Assembly: GCA_945957185.1 (NCBI GenBank)
Contig: CAMFKA010000028.1
Span: forward strand, 1-13,678
From: an uncultured Chlamydiaceae bacterium
GTDB lineage: Bacteria > Chlamydiota > Chlamydiia > Chlamydiales > Parachlamydiaceae
Length of the DNA stretch: 13,678 bases
Reading direction: 5' to 3'
Numbering within the stretch: position 1 is the stretch's first letter; each line of letters starts with the position of its first letter. Both the position numbers and the translations under genes were made by a program. Below the pieces are notes generated by a model. It searched no databases. It was given only the letters and a program-made list of their open reading frames with translations, and was not told the origin of the DNA. Below are positions 6,640 through 13,678 of the stretch, piece after piece.

Positions 6640-9336
6640 ATGAAATCGATTTACGTTGTGGACGCCTCCGGCGTCCTATATCGCTCTTACTTCGCTCTTA
6701 CCAACATGACAAACGGTAAAGGGGAATCCACGAATGCGTTGTTCGGATTTATCCGTTCCATTTTTAAATTGATCAAAGATTTTGGCCCCGAAGGTCTTGT
6801 CGCTGTCTTCGACGGCCCAAACAATGCCAAAAAGAGGCTAGAAATCTACCCTGAATACAAGGCTCACCGTTTGGAGATGCCTTCCGATCTAAGACACCAG
6901 ATTACGTGGGCGCGAGAATTTTGTGAAATTTTTGGTATCCCCTTCCTAAATATTCCGGAAGTGGAAGCCGACGATGCTATGGGGGCAATTGCCGTTTGGG
7001 GACGTTCTAAAGAGATCGATGTCTTTCTCTGCACCAGCGACAAAGATATGTGTCAGCTGGTCAATGGGCATGTGAAAATCATCCACACGCACAAGGACAA
7101 TTTAATTATAGGATCCGAACAAGTGGAAGAGCTTTTTGGCGTTACTCCCGGACAGATTGTGGACTACCTTGCAATCACCGGTGATGCCTCCGATAACGTT
7201 CCAGGCCTTTCCGGCTTCGGCCCCAAAACCGCAGCAGCGCTTTTAAAAGAGTTTGGCACATTAGACTACATCCTTGATCACCCCGAAAAAGTTCCGGGAG
7301 CAAAAAAGCAAGAAACTATCCGTAAAGAGCGCGACAACGCCCTTATCAGCAGACAACTTGTGACCATTGATATCGCTGTTCCTATCCCTCACGAAACCTC
7401 ATTTTATCAAATTAAGAGTCCCGACGCGGAGAAATCGCGACATTTCTTTACTGAAATGAACTTCAAAACCTTTCTAAAAGAGACTGAAGGCGTATTGTCG
7501 GCTCAACCTTCCCACTCCGAAACCCCTGTCGTTGCGGCACCTCCGGTAGAAAAGCGCTACCACACCATCCACAACTACGACGAACTGGACGCTCTTGTGC
7601 GGACATTGGAAAAAGCGAGCGAAATCTGCATCGACACCGAGACAACGAGTGTCAAGCCGATGCAAGCGGGGCTTGTGGGAATCGGCCTTGGGATTTCTCC
7701 CGGAGAAGCTTGGTACATCCCTTTTAATGGACTTTTAATCCCTCAAAAAATCATCTCCACCCTCAAACCGCTCCTTGAAAACCCCAATATCGGTTTTTAC
7801 GGCCACAACATCAAATACGACCTTCACGTCCTCAAACAGCACGGCCTTAATATCGCCAAAGTCTCTTTTGACACCATCTTAGCCTCCTACATTCTCAATT
7901 CCCATCAACGGCAGCACAACCTGGATCAACTGACTCTAGAACATTTCGACAAAGTCAAAATTCCCATCACCGACTTAATCGGAAAAGGAAAAAATCAAAC
8001 CACAATGGAAACGGTTGCGATTCCAACGGTCTCGGAATACTGCTGCGAAGATGTCGACTACACGTGTCGCTTGAAAGGGATCTTTGAGAGGCAATTAAAA
8101 GAGCGAGGGTTAACTCCTATATTTTACGATTTGGAGCTGCCTCTGCTAAAAGTGCTCTTTCAGATGGAAGAGAACGGAATCTACGTCGATCTCGAAACTC
8201 TCCACCGCAACGGAAAAGTTGTTGCCGAAACGATCCGGCAGATCCAAGACCATATCTACGACCTTTCCGGAGAAACTTTCAATCTCAATTCCACAGAATC
8301 CCTCGCGCGCGTTTTAACCGAAAAATTTGGTGTCAAACTAACGAAAAAGACACCTAAAACAGGAAAATACGCCCTTGACGCCGAAGTCCTCGACTCCATC
8401 CGGGATCAACATCCGATTGTGGAGACGATTCTGCACTACAGGACCCTCGAAAAATTGCGCTCCACTTACTTTGACTCACTTGAAAAAGAGATCAACCCCA
8501 AAACTCACCGCATCCACACCACCTACAACCAATACATCGCCGCAACGGGACGCCTCTCCAGCACAGACCCCAACTTGCAAAATATTCCCATCAGAAGCGA
8601 AGAGGGGAAAAATATCCGCGAGGCTTTCCGTCCGGAAAAGAGTGGTTGGGTATTTTTAGGGGCGGACTACTCTCAAATCGAACTTCGCCTTTTGGCGCAC
8701 CTCAGTGAGGACCCTCACCTGATTAACGCTTTTACACACGGGGAAGATATCCACGCACGCACGGCGGCGTCGATTTATCAAATCCCTGTTGACAAGGTCA
8801 CCAAAGAGCAACGTCAATACGCCAAAGCTGTCAACTTCGGTGTGATCTACGGACAACAAGCGTTCGGGTTGGCGCGGGAGCTTAAAATTTCGAATAAAGA
8901 GGCTCAAGCATTCATCGACATGTACTTTCAACTCTACAGCCAAGTCAAAAAATACATCGAAGAGTCGAAAGAACTGGCGCATCAAACAGGAAAAGCGGTG
9001 ACATTTACAGGGCGCGAGCGGTTGATTCCCGAAATCAACAACAGCAACAAGATGATCCGCGCAGCGGCGGAGAGACTGGCAATCAATACTCCCCTGCAAG
9101 GCGCGCAGGCGGACTTGATTAAAAAAGCGATGTTAGATATGGATCAAGTAATCAAAGATCAAAAATTAAAATCGAAGATGATCCTCCAAGTTCACGACGA
9201 ACTCGTATTCGAAGTGCCGGATGAGGAAGTCCCCCTAATGAAATCCCTAGTAAAACAAACAATGGAATCGGTGATGACATTAAAAGTTCCGATCATTGTC
9301 GATATCGCGGTTGGCAAAAATTGGAAAGAATGCTAA
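6640..9336 (+). CDS. polA: DNA polymerase I with active 5'-nuclease and proofreading domains
   Basis: Fills gaps and removes primers in replication and repair. At 898 residues it is full length with three domains. The 5'-nuclease (about 1-290) keeps its metal-binding acids: Asp8, Asp58, VEADDA (108-113), TSDKD (132-136) and GDASDN (181-186). The 3'-5' exonuclease (about 310-490) is intact: Asp332 and Glu334 in DTE, Asn390/Asp394 in GHNIKYD, Tyr467/Asp471 in YCCED. The polymerase domain has motif A Asp676 in ADYSQIELR, motif B Arg725/Lys729/Phe733 in RQYAKAVNFG, and motif C Asp853-Glu854 in QVHDELVF. Many bacterial PolI proteins have lost proofreading residues; this one has not. ATG 6640 has no clear Shine-Dalgarno sequence, 27 bases after sohB. 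Its stop overlaps coaE by 7 bases. Confidence 0.98.
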   Translation: MKSIYVVDASGVLYRSYFALTNMTNGKGESTNALFGFIRSIFKLIKDFGPEGLVAVFDGPNNAKKRLEIYPEYKAHRLEMPSDLRHQITWAREFCEIFGIPFLNIPEVEADDAMGAIAVWGRSKEIDVFLCTSDKDMCQLVNGHVKIIHTHKDNLIIGSEQVEELFGVTPGQIVDYLAITGDASDNVPGLSGFGPKTAAALLKEFGTLDYILDHPEKVPGAKKQETIRKERDNALISRQLVTIDIAVPIPHETSFYQIKSPDAEKSRHFFTEMNFKTFLKETEGVLSAQPSHSETPVVAAPPVEKRYHTIHNYDELDALVRTLEKASEICIDTETTSVKPMQAGLVGIGLGISPGEAWYIPFNGLLIPQKIISTLKPLLENPNIGFYGHNIKYDLHVLKQHGLNIAKVSFDTILASYILNSHQRQHNLDQLTLEHFDKVKIPITDLIGKGKNQTTMETVAIPTVSEYCCEDVDYTCRLKGIFERQLKERGLTPIFYDLELPLLKVLFQMEENGIYVDLETLHRNGKVVAETIRQIQDHIYDLSGETFNLNSTESLARVLTEKFGVKLTKKTPKTGKYALDAEVLDSIRDQHPIVETILHYRTLEKLRSTYFDSLEKEINPKTHRIHTTYNQYIAATGRLSSTDPNLQNIPIRSEEGKNIREAFRPEKSGWVFLGADYSQIELRLLAHLSEDPHLINAFTHGEDIHARTAASIYQIPVDKVTKEQRQYAKAVNFGVIYGQQAFGLARELKISNKEAQAFIDMYFQLYSQVKKYIEESKELAHQTGKAVTFTGRERLIPEINNSNKMIRAAAERLAINTPLQGAQADLIKKAMLDMDQVIKDQKLKSKMILQVHDELVFEVPDEEVPLMKSLVKQTMESVMTLKVPIIVDIAVGKNWKEC

Positions 9337-9953
9337 GATTAAAAAGAGTGGCCATTACTGGTGGTCTTTCCTCCGGCAAAACATCCGTTTGCCGTTTCTT
9401 TAATGAACTTGGTGCTAAAGTTGTAAGCGCAGATCAAATTGTACATTCCCTGCTAAATCCCGACACCGAATTAGGCCGCAAAATTATCGAGCTTCTAGGC
9501 AAAGAGATTGTAGTGATTGACGATTCTTCACAACCTGTGTTTGATCGCAAAAGAATCGCCGATACGGTTTTCCAAAACCCGGATAAATTAAAGAAATTAG
9601 AGGACCTCCTACATCCCGCTGTCCGTACAGCGATAGAGAAAGAGGCGATCGACGCGGAAAGAAACCCGGAAATCCCCCTTTTTGTAGCGGAAATTCCTCT
9701 GCTATTCGAAAGTGGAAACCACTACAAAGACTTTGTCACCATTGCCGTTGTCGCGGATGAAAACGAATGCCTCAAACGGTTTGTCGACAAAACAAAGAGT
9801 TCTCCCGAAGAGTTCCGCCGCCGTATGCGGCAACAGATGAACCCTCAGGAAAAGGCGCGTAACGCCGATTATGTTATCGAAAATCGAGGGTCCCTTCCCG
9901 ATCTACAAAAGCAAGTCGAGGGGATCTTCAAAATATTAACTTCAAACCCTTAA
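9330..9953 (+). CDS. coaE: Dephospho-CoA kinase
   Basis: Catalyses the last step of coenzyme A synthesis, ATP-dependent phosphorylation of the 3'-OH of dephospho-CoA. The 207 residues start MLRLKRVAITGG, with the P-loop GGLSSGKT at 11-18, followed by SADQIVH (the acidic motif after strand 2), LLHPAVR, and VAEIPLLFESG, all standard for the family. Length is typical. The ATG at 9330 lies inside the end of polA (7-base overlap); GGAAAG at 9323-9328 is very close to it, so translation probably depends on coupling to polA. A frame extension to TTG 9321 is not supported, since the chlamydial protein, from memory, also begins at this point. Confidence 0.94.
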   Translation: MLRLKRVAITGGLSSGKTSVCRFFNELGAKVVSADQIVHSLLNPDTELGRKIIELLGKEIVVIDDSSQPVFDRKRIADTVFQNPDKLKKLEDLLHPAVRTAIEKEAIDAERNPEIPLFVAEIPLLFESGNHYKDFVTIAVVADENECLKRFVDKTKSSPEEFRRRMRQQMNPQEKARNADYVIENRGSLPDLQKQVEGIFKILTSNP

Positions 9954-9973
9954 GTTAAGGAGTCTTTATCCGA

Positions 9974-11386
9974 ATGGACCCTGAAAACAATCACCAAGAG
10001 ACTTCGTTCGTCGAGGAGACGCCAGCTCCAAGATCCAGACGTCAACATCACCAACAACAGCATCACCACGCCAAAGAAGAGCAAACTCACTCCCAGGAAC
10101 AGGAAGAACGCGATCCAAATCTCCCCGTACAAATCACGAAGATCGCCGATATCCAACGGATGAATATCGATCAACTCAACGCCTACGGAAAACAGATCGG
10201 CCTCAAACATTTGGGCTCCCTTACAAAATCGCAAATGGTCTTCGATATCGTCAAAGCGATTTCCGAAAACCCACAAGAAGTTCTTTACGGAGAAGGTGTT
10301 TTAGAAATCCTTCCCGACGGCTTTGGATTCCTCCGCTCCCCTAACTACAACTACCTCCCTTCCGCCGAAGATATCTACGTCTCTCCTGCTCAGATCCGTC
10401 GATTCGACCTGAAAAAGGGTGACACACTCTCCGGAACCATCCGCCCTCCTAAAGAGAAAGAGAAATATTTTGCTCTTTTGAAAGTTGATTCCATCAACGG
10501 AACAACTCCGGAACGCGCTAGAGAAAGAATCTTATTCGAAAACCTCACCCCACTCTACGCTAACGAACGCTTGGTGATGGAAACGACAAAAGACAGACTC
10601 TCCACTCGCGTACTTGACCTCATCGCTCCTATCGGTAAGGGCCAGCGCGGTCTTATCGTGGCTCCTCCACGTACCGGTAAAACTGTTATCCTGCAAAGCA
10701 TCGCGAATTCGATCGCTGTCAATAACCCGGAAGTGGAACTGATCGTCCTCCTCATCGACGAGCGCCCCGAAGAAGTTACCGATATGCAACGTTGCGTGAA
10801 AGGGGAAGTGATCTCCTCCACCTTCGACGAACCGCCGGAACGTCACGTTCAAGTTGCCGAGATGGTGATCGAAAAGGCTCGCCGTCAGGTGGAACACGGT
10901 AAAGATGTCGTCATCCTCCTCGACTCTTTGACTCGTCTCGCTCGCGCTTACAACACTGTACAACCGCATTCAGGAAAAATCCTCTCCGGCGGTATCGATG
11001 CCAACGCGTTGCACAAACCAAAGCGTTTCTTTGGTGCTGCACGTAACATCGAACAAGGCGGATCCCTTACCATCATCGCGACAGCACTGGTGGAAACAGG
11101 CTCCCGTATGGATGAGGTTATCTTCGAAGAGTTCAAAGGTACGGGTAACATGGAACTCGTCCTCAAGAGAATCCTTGCGGACAGAAGAATCTACCCTGCT
11201 ATCGACCTCGTGAAGAGCGGTACACGTAAAGATGAACACCTCTATCACCCAGGGGAGATGGAGAAGATTATCCTCCTCCGTCGCGCTCTTGCGGACTTGA
11301 GCGACATCGACGCTATGAACCTGCTGATCAATCACTTAAAGAAAACGAACAGCAACGTCGAGTTCCTTCTTTCCATGAAGGAGTAG
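9974..11386 (+). CDS. rho: Transcription termination factor Rho with His/Gln-rich N-terminal extension
   Basis: Hexameric RNA-dependent ATPase that terminates transcription. The 470-residue protein is about 50 longer than E. coli Rho (419), the excess being a charged N-terminal tail with a His/Gln run at residues 25-32. The N-terminal Rho domain follows (about 53-100), then the RNA-binding cold-shock-like domain (GEGVLEILPDGFGFLR, 106-121; DIYVSPAQIRRF, 133-144). The motor has Walker A APPRTGKT (230-237), Walker B VVILLDS with Asp317, the Q-loop region HSGKILSGGID (332-342) and R-loop KGTGN (388-392). AAGGAG at 9957-9962 lies 11 bases upstream of ATG, 20 bases after coaE. It is the last gene of the run and is followed by an intrinsic terminator. 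Confidence 0.98.
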   Translation: MDPENNHQETSFVEETPAPRSRRQHHQQQHHHAKEEQTHSQEQEERDPNLPVQITKIADIQRMNIDQLNAYGKQIGLKHLGSLTKSQMVFDIVKAISENPQEVLYGEGVLEILPDGFGFLRSPNYNYLPSAEDIYVSPAQIRRFDLKKGDTLSGTIRPPKEKEKYFALLKVDSINGTTPERARERILFENLTPLYANERLVMETTKDRLSTRVLDLIAPIGKGQRGLIVAPPRTGKTVILQSIANSIAVNNPEVELIVLLIDERPEEVTDMQRCVKGEVISSTFDEPPERHVQVAEMVIEKARRQVEHGKDVVILLDSLTRLARAYNTVQPHSGKILSGGIDANALHKPKRFFGAARNIEQGGSLTIIATALVETGSRMDEVIFEEFKGTGNMELVLKRILADRRIYPAIDLVKSGTRKDEHLYHPGEMEKIILLRRALADLSDIDAMNLLINHLKKTNSNVEFLLSMKE

Positions 11387-11397
11387 AGGTCACCTAT

Positions 11398-11428
11398 TGG
11401 AGTGGAGCTCACGCTTCACTCCATTTTT
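11398..11428 (+). terminator. Intrinsic terminator after rho
   Basis: An 11-bp stem (TGGAGTGGAGC at 11398-11408 with GCTTCACTCCA at 11413-11423, one G-T pair) closes on the tetraloop TCAC, followed directly by TTTTT and further T-rich sequence. It begins 12 bases after the rho stop and should end the birA-rho transcript independently of Rho. Confidence 0.9.
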
Positions 11429-11483
11429 ATCTTGATTTTTCTTCCCATTTCTTGCATGAACAGTGTTTTCGGAGTTTATAGCG

Positions 11484-12311
11484 ATGCGATCCCTAAATTT
11501 ACTTATTTGTTTTGGATTAACCGTAGCCGGTGCCTGGTGGCTATGGGAAAATGAGCACACCCGCAACCTGATTTCCCAATATGTGGAAAATGGGGATTTC
11601 ACCACTCTCGAAGCGCGGTACACTGTAGAACAAATTATGGATCAACGTCGCTCGGATCTTATCGGAAGCAGCTCCAGAACATACTATGCGACCGATTTAA
11701 AATTCCATCCCTACATTTTGATGGACGTCAAATACGCCCTCCCCGACAGGAAAACCAGGGAAGGAGTGATTTTGTGGAGTTTAGTAGACGGGGAAATGGT
11801 TTTAAATACAGACACCTGGGAAAAAACTCACGGCTTTGAAGACACCATCAACGGAGATGCCAATCCGGAAGACTTTAAAATTTTGAATGCCCTCGCAAAA
11901 AACGGAGGCAAACTCAGTCGTGACCAGCTTCAGAAGACTTTGAATATGGACCACGACTCGATAGAGCGACTGCTCATCAGCGTCAAACAGAAGCACCTGG
12001 TTTTGTTGAATGGCAATGAAGTGCAGCTTCACTTCCAAAATCCCAAAATCGCTGTAACTCCACAGACCAAAATCACACAATGGTTGGTAAGCAAGCCTTA
12101 TAACCATGCGCAAAGAATCTCGCGAAAATATACCGTGACCCAAATCCAAAAAATTGCCAAAGCAGCTTTTGGAAGCGAATTCACCATTCGGCATATTCAA
12201 GAGGTATTTTTACCGGTCTACCGCATCGATGTCGCCAATCCCGACGGATCGATTCTCACAAGCTATTGGAACGCCCTTAACGGCCAACGTATCGCTCCCA
12301 GCTACCTTTAA
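11484..12311 (+). CDS. Membrane-anchored protein of unknown function with duplicated flanking domains
   Basis: 275 residues. A short N-terminal hydrophobic segment (about 3-21, LNLLICFGLTVAGAWWLW) preceded by Arg and followed by acidic residues should anchor it with the bulk outside the cytoplasm. The rest shows a symmetrical plan. A first unit (about 43-107) begins ARYTVEQI and runs through HPYILMDVKYALPD to LWSLVDGEMV. A last unit (about 221-275) begins RKYTVTQI and runs through LPVYRIDVANPDGS to YWNALNGQRI. Between them, residues ~130-188 resemble a winged helix: helices, then KQKHLVLLNGNEVQLH as a hairpin. ATG 11484 is chosen because GGAG at 11471-11474 is 9 bases upstream; a GTG at 11463 is also in frame. 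In C. trachomatis an uncharacterised gene (CT490) also follows rho; orthology is plausible but unchecked. Confidence 0.8.
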   Translation: MRSLNLLICFGLTVAGAWWLWENEHTRNLISQYVENGDFTTLEARYTVEQIMDQRRSDLIGSSSRTYYATDLKFHPYILMDVKYALPDRKTREGVILWSLVDGEMVLNTDTWEKTHGFEDTINGDANPEDFKILNALAKNGGKLSRDQLQKTLNMDHDSIERLLISVKQKHLVLLNGNEVQLHFQNPKIAVTPQTKITQWLVSKPYNHAQRISRKYTVTQIQKIAKAAFGSEFTIRHIQEVFLPVYRIDVANPDGSILTSYWNALNGQRIAPSYL

Positions 12312-12340
12312 ACACTCATTTATCAATTGGAAAATCACCT

Positions 12341-12700
12341 ATGAACATTCATCCTTTTATTGTATCTTCCTATACCGTGCAAAGTCAAACAACTGCTCTC
12401 ACGCACTACTTTGACCCGCAAAAATCTTTTCTTACCCGAAGAATCTACGGTGTTGTGGTCGTTCCATTAGCATCGGTTGCCGATGCTTTTAGAGCACTTT
12501 ATCTAAGTTTAATCGAACTTAAAGAAGGCATCATCAGCTGCAAAGGACTTGAAAGCACCCTCCACGGCGCTGCCAGATATTTTCTGTTTGCTCAACTGTT
12601 CGCCTGCAATGCCCTTTTGAGCATTTCTTTTAATGCTATCAATCCGGACATCTACGCTGATATTTTTCCTCTTGCTGAACCTGCTAGCCATCCAATTTAA
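12341..12700 (+). CDS. Small protein of unknown function, short paralogue of the downstream gene
   Basis: 119 residues from ATG 12341, with GGAA at 12329-12332 as ribosome-binding site. Two hydrophobic stretches, about residues 36-57 (YGVVVVPLASVADAF) and 80-100 (YFLFAQLFACNALLSISFN), are separated by about 22 mostly polar residues; they could be membrane helices or buried amphipathic helices. Ungapped alignment with the next gene shows about 40% identity over the first ~107 residues (shared: RRI-GVV-VP--S-ADA, YF--A-LF--N--LS, NP-IY-D). This copy ends just after the shared module. Function is unknown. A duplicated, lineage-specific family with hydrophobic segments in a chlamydia invites comparison with Inc or other secreted host-interaction proteins, but the hydrophobic signal is not a clear bilobed Inc domain. 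Confidence 0.7.
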   Translation: MNIHPFIVSSYTVQSQTTALTHYFDPQKSFLTRRIYGVVVVPLASVADAFRALYLSLIELKEGIISCKGLESTLHGAARYFLFAQLFACNALLSISFNAINPDIYADIFPLAEPASHPI

Positions 12701-12719
12701 AAATTTATTTCGATTTTTA

Positions 12720-12769
12720 TTGCATCGATTGTGCGGTTGTGGTTATGATGCAGTTCCTCAATAACCACA
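12720..12769 (+). promoter_or_regulatory. Candidate promoter overlapped by a 9-bp inverted repeat
   Basis: TTGCAT (12720-12725) and TATGAT (12744-12749) are 18 bases apart and each matches the sigma-70 hexamers well. The -10 element is overlapped by TGTGGTTAT (12738-12746), whose exact inverse ATAACCACA follows at 12761-12769. A dyad spanning the -10 and the expected transcript start is a classic operator position; as RNA it would be only a partial hairpin with a 14-base loop. AGGAAA (12775-12780) then serves the gene starting at 12788. Confidence 0.4.
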
Positions 12770-12787
12770 TACACAGGAAAATTACAT

Positions 12788-13628
12788 ATGAAGGTTCACT
12801 CGTTTATACTGGCTTCCAATACAGGAAGATGCCAACAAACCGCCTGCACAAAATTTGAAGACCCTAAGTTGAATTTCATTCAACGACGCATCACCGGAGT
12901 TGTTTGTGTTCCCTTCAACTCCTTAGCCGATGCTTTGAAAGCTGTCTGGAGTGGTTTAGTAGAATTCAAAAACTGCGTTACCGATTACTCCAACTGCAAG
13001 AATCACTTCCAAGAAGCCATCAACTACTTCGTCCTCGCAAAGCTGTTTAGCATCAATATCGTCCTGAGCGCAGTCATCAATACAGTAAACCCGGGCATTT
13101 ACACAGACCTTCTAAACACACGTCCTGAGCCACCACAACAAATTCAGTCGACTCCGGCAGAACCCATCATCTCAGAAGAAGAGTTAGCGGAGATTCGCAA
13201 CGAGCTTGACCTAAGAAATAAAGAGCTAGCTTCATTACAAGATGATTTTGCTGCAACTAAACAACGTGAAGTCAGTCTTAGCGGGCTGCTACAGGCAGCA
13301 CACAAGGAACTGGCAGACACAAAAGCTGCTCATGAAAAAACAAAAAAAGCACATCAACGTACGTTAAGTGAGCTTGCAGTTCAAACAAAAGAGCTTAACA
13401 AGCCAAAAGAAGCTCAGCCTGCTGAAACTTCAAGCGATGTCACCACCTTATTCAGCGAACCGTCGAATAATGAGTCTAGTTCTTCAATGGATAGTGAACC
13501 TAGTTCTTCAATAGATTTCGCCAGCTTTCTCAGCGACACTTTCGCTGGTGATCCTAATTCTTTCGGTCGAGTTCAAACAAATACACCTCAAAAACCTTCA
13601 GATACATCTGAAACACTTACACTAAAAG
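12788..13628 (+). CDS. Protein of unknown function: shared N-terminal module, coiled coil and Ser-rich tail (3' end missing)
   Basis: Open from ATG 12788 to the end of true sequence, about 280 residues with no stop. AGGAAA at 12775-12780 lies 7 bases upstream. Residues 1-107 are paralogous to the preceding 119-aa protein. A Pro/Gln linker (about 113-126) leads to a long Glu/Lys/Leu-rich coiled coil (about 128-205), then a Ser/Thr/Asp-rich, probably disordered tail (about 206-280). The tail includes a near-exact 24-nt repeat at 13476-13516 encoding SSSMDSEP/SSSID. The frame remains open through the adapter at the window end, but residues encoded after 13628 (SYTHLTLPT...) are artefact and must be removed. 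The shape (conserved N-terminal module plus coiled coil and polar tail) would suit a secreted host-interaction protein; this is inference. Confidence 0.75.
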
Positions 13629-13678
13629 CTGTCTCTTATACACATCTGACGCTGCCGACGACTAGTCGAGGGTGGTTG
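13629..13678. other. Illumina Nextera adapter read-through at contig end (artefact)
   Basis: 13629-13647 is CTGTCTCTTATACACATCT, the Tn5 mosaic end used in Nextera libraries, and 13648-13661 is GACGCTGCCGACGA, completing the reverse complement of the read-1 transposase adapter. The next eight bases, CTAGTCGA, equal the reverse complement of i5 index S513 (TCGACTAG) as I remember it. The last nine bases resemble a corrupted piece of P5. Biological sequence ends at about 13628. Confidence 0.97.

Noticed and set aside
9950..11335. Several antisense frames of 70-145 codons opposite rho
   Set aside because: They arise from the biased codon use of rho on the other strand; none has a ribosome-binding site or a credible protein composition.
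12509..12691. Antisense frame of 60 codons opposite the 119-aa gene
   Set aside because: The sense frame has a ribosome-binding site and a paralogue next door; the antisense frame has neither.
13629..13647. A Tn5/IS50 transposon mosaic end, suggesting a mobile element
   Set aside because: It is continuous with the Nextera read-1 adapter and an index, so it comes from library preparation.

Overview
This window looks like chromosome from an environmental (amoeba-type) member of the Chlamydiae. The main evidence is the tightly packed run sohB-polA-coaE-rho, which from memory is also the order in Chlamydia trachomatis (CT494-CT491). Next to it lies the pair rodA and a short biotin-protein ligase, which in C. 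trachomatis are neighbours elsewhere on the chromosome (CT726/CT725). GC content is moderate, roughly mid-40s percent by eye. Several lineage-restricted proteins of unknown function flank the housekeeping core. Genus cannot be fixed from the sequence; a Waddlia/Criblamydia/Estrella-like relative is a guess.

Layout, left to right. (1) 1-86: the tail of an unidentified + strand gene, then an AT-rich intergenic stretch. (2) 283-1788 (+): a polytopic GT-C glycosyltransferase, convergent with (3) 1800-3053 (-), a soluble protein of unknown function. (4) 3066-3383: a 318-base gap holding a reading frame interrupted by two TAA codons, in frame with the gene upstream of it on the minus strand, plus a 19-bp imperfect direct repeat (17/19) of the start region of the unknown gene. 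(5) 3384-4948 (-): rodA and a small unknown protein, coupled by a TAATG stop/start overlap. (6) 5004-11386 (+): birA, sohB, polA, coaE and rho with gaps of 13, 27, -7 and 20 nt, very likely one operon, closed by a strong intrinsic terminator at 11398-11428. (7) 11484-12311: a membrane-anchored protein with an internal duplication around a winged-helix-like segment. (8) 12341-13628: two tandem paralogues sharing an N-terminal module, the second extended by a coiled coil and a Ser-rich tail.

The last 50 bases (13629-13678) are not biological. They match the Illumina Nextera read-1 transposase adapter in reverse complement, followed by what looks like an i5 index. The window therefore ends at a contig end with untrimmed adapter, and the last gene is truncated.

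Functionally, the core genes cover cell-wall elongation/division (RodA), cofactor attachment and synthesis (BirA, CoaE), membrane protein turnover (SohB), replication/repair (PolA) and transcription termination (Rho). No CRISPR array, transposase, tRNA or rRNA was seen. The most unusual items are the interrupted frame with duplicated start module at 3049-3383, the duplicated-domain protein after rho, and the tandem paralogue family at the right end.
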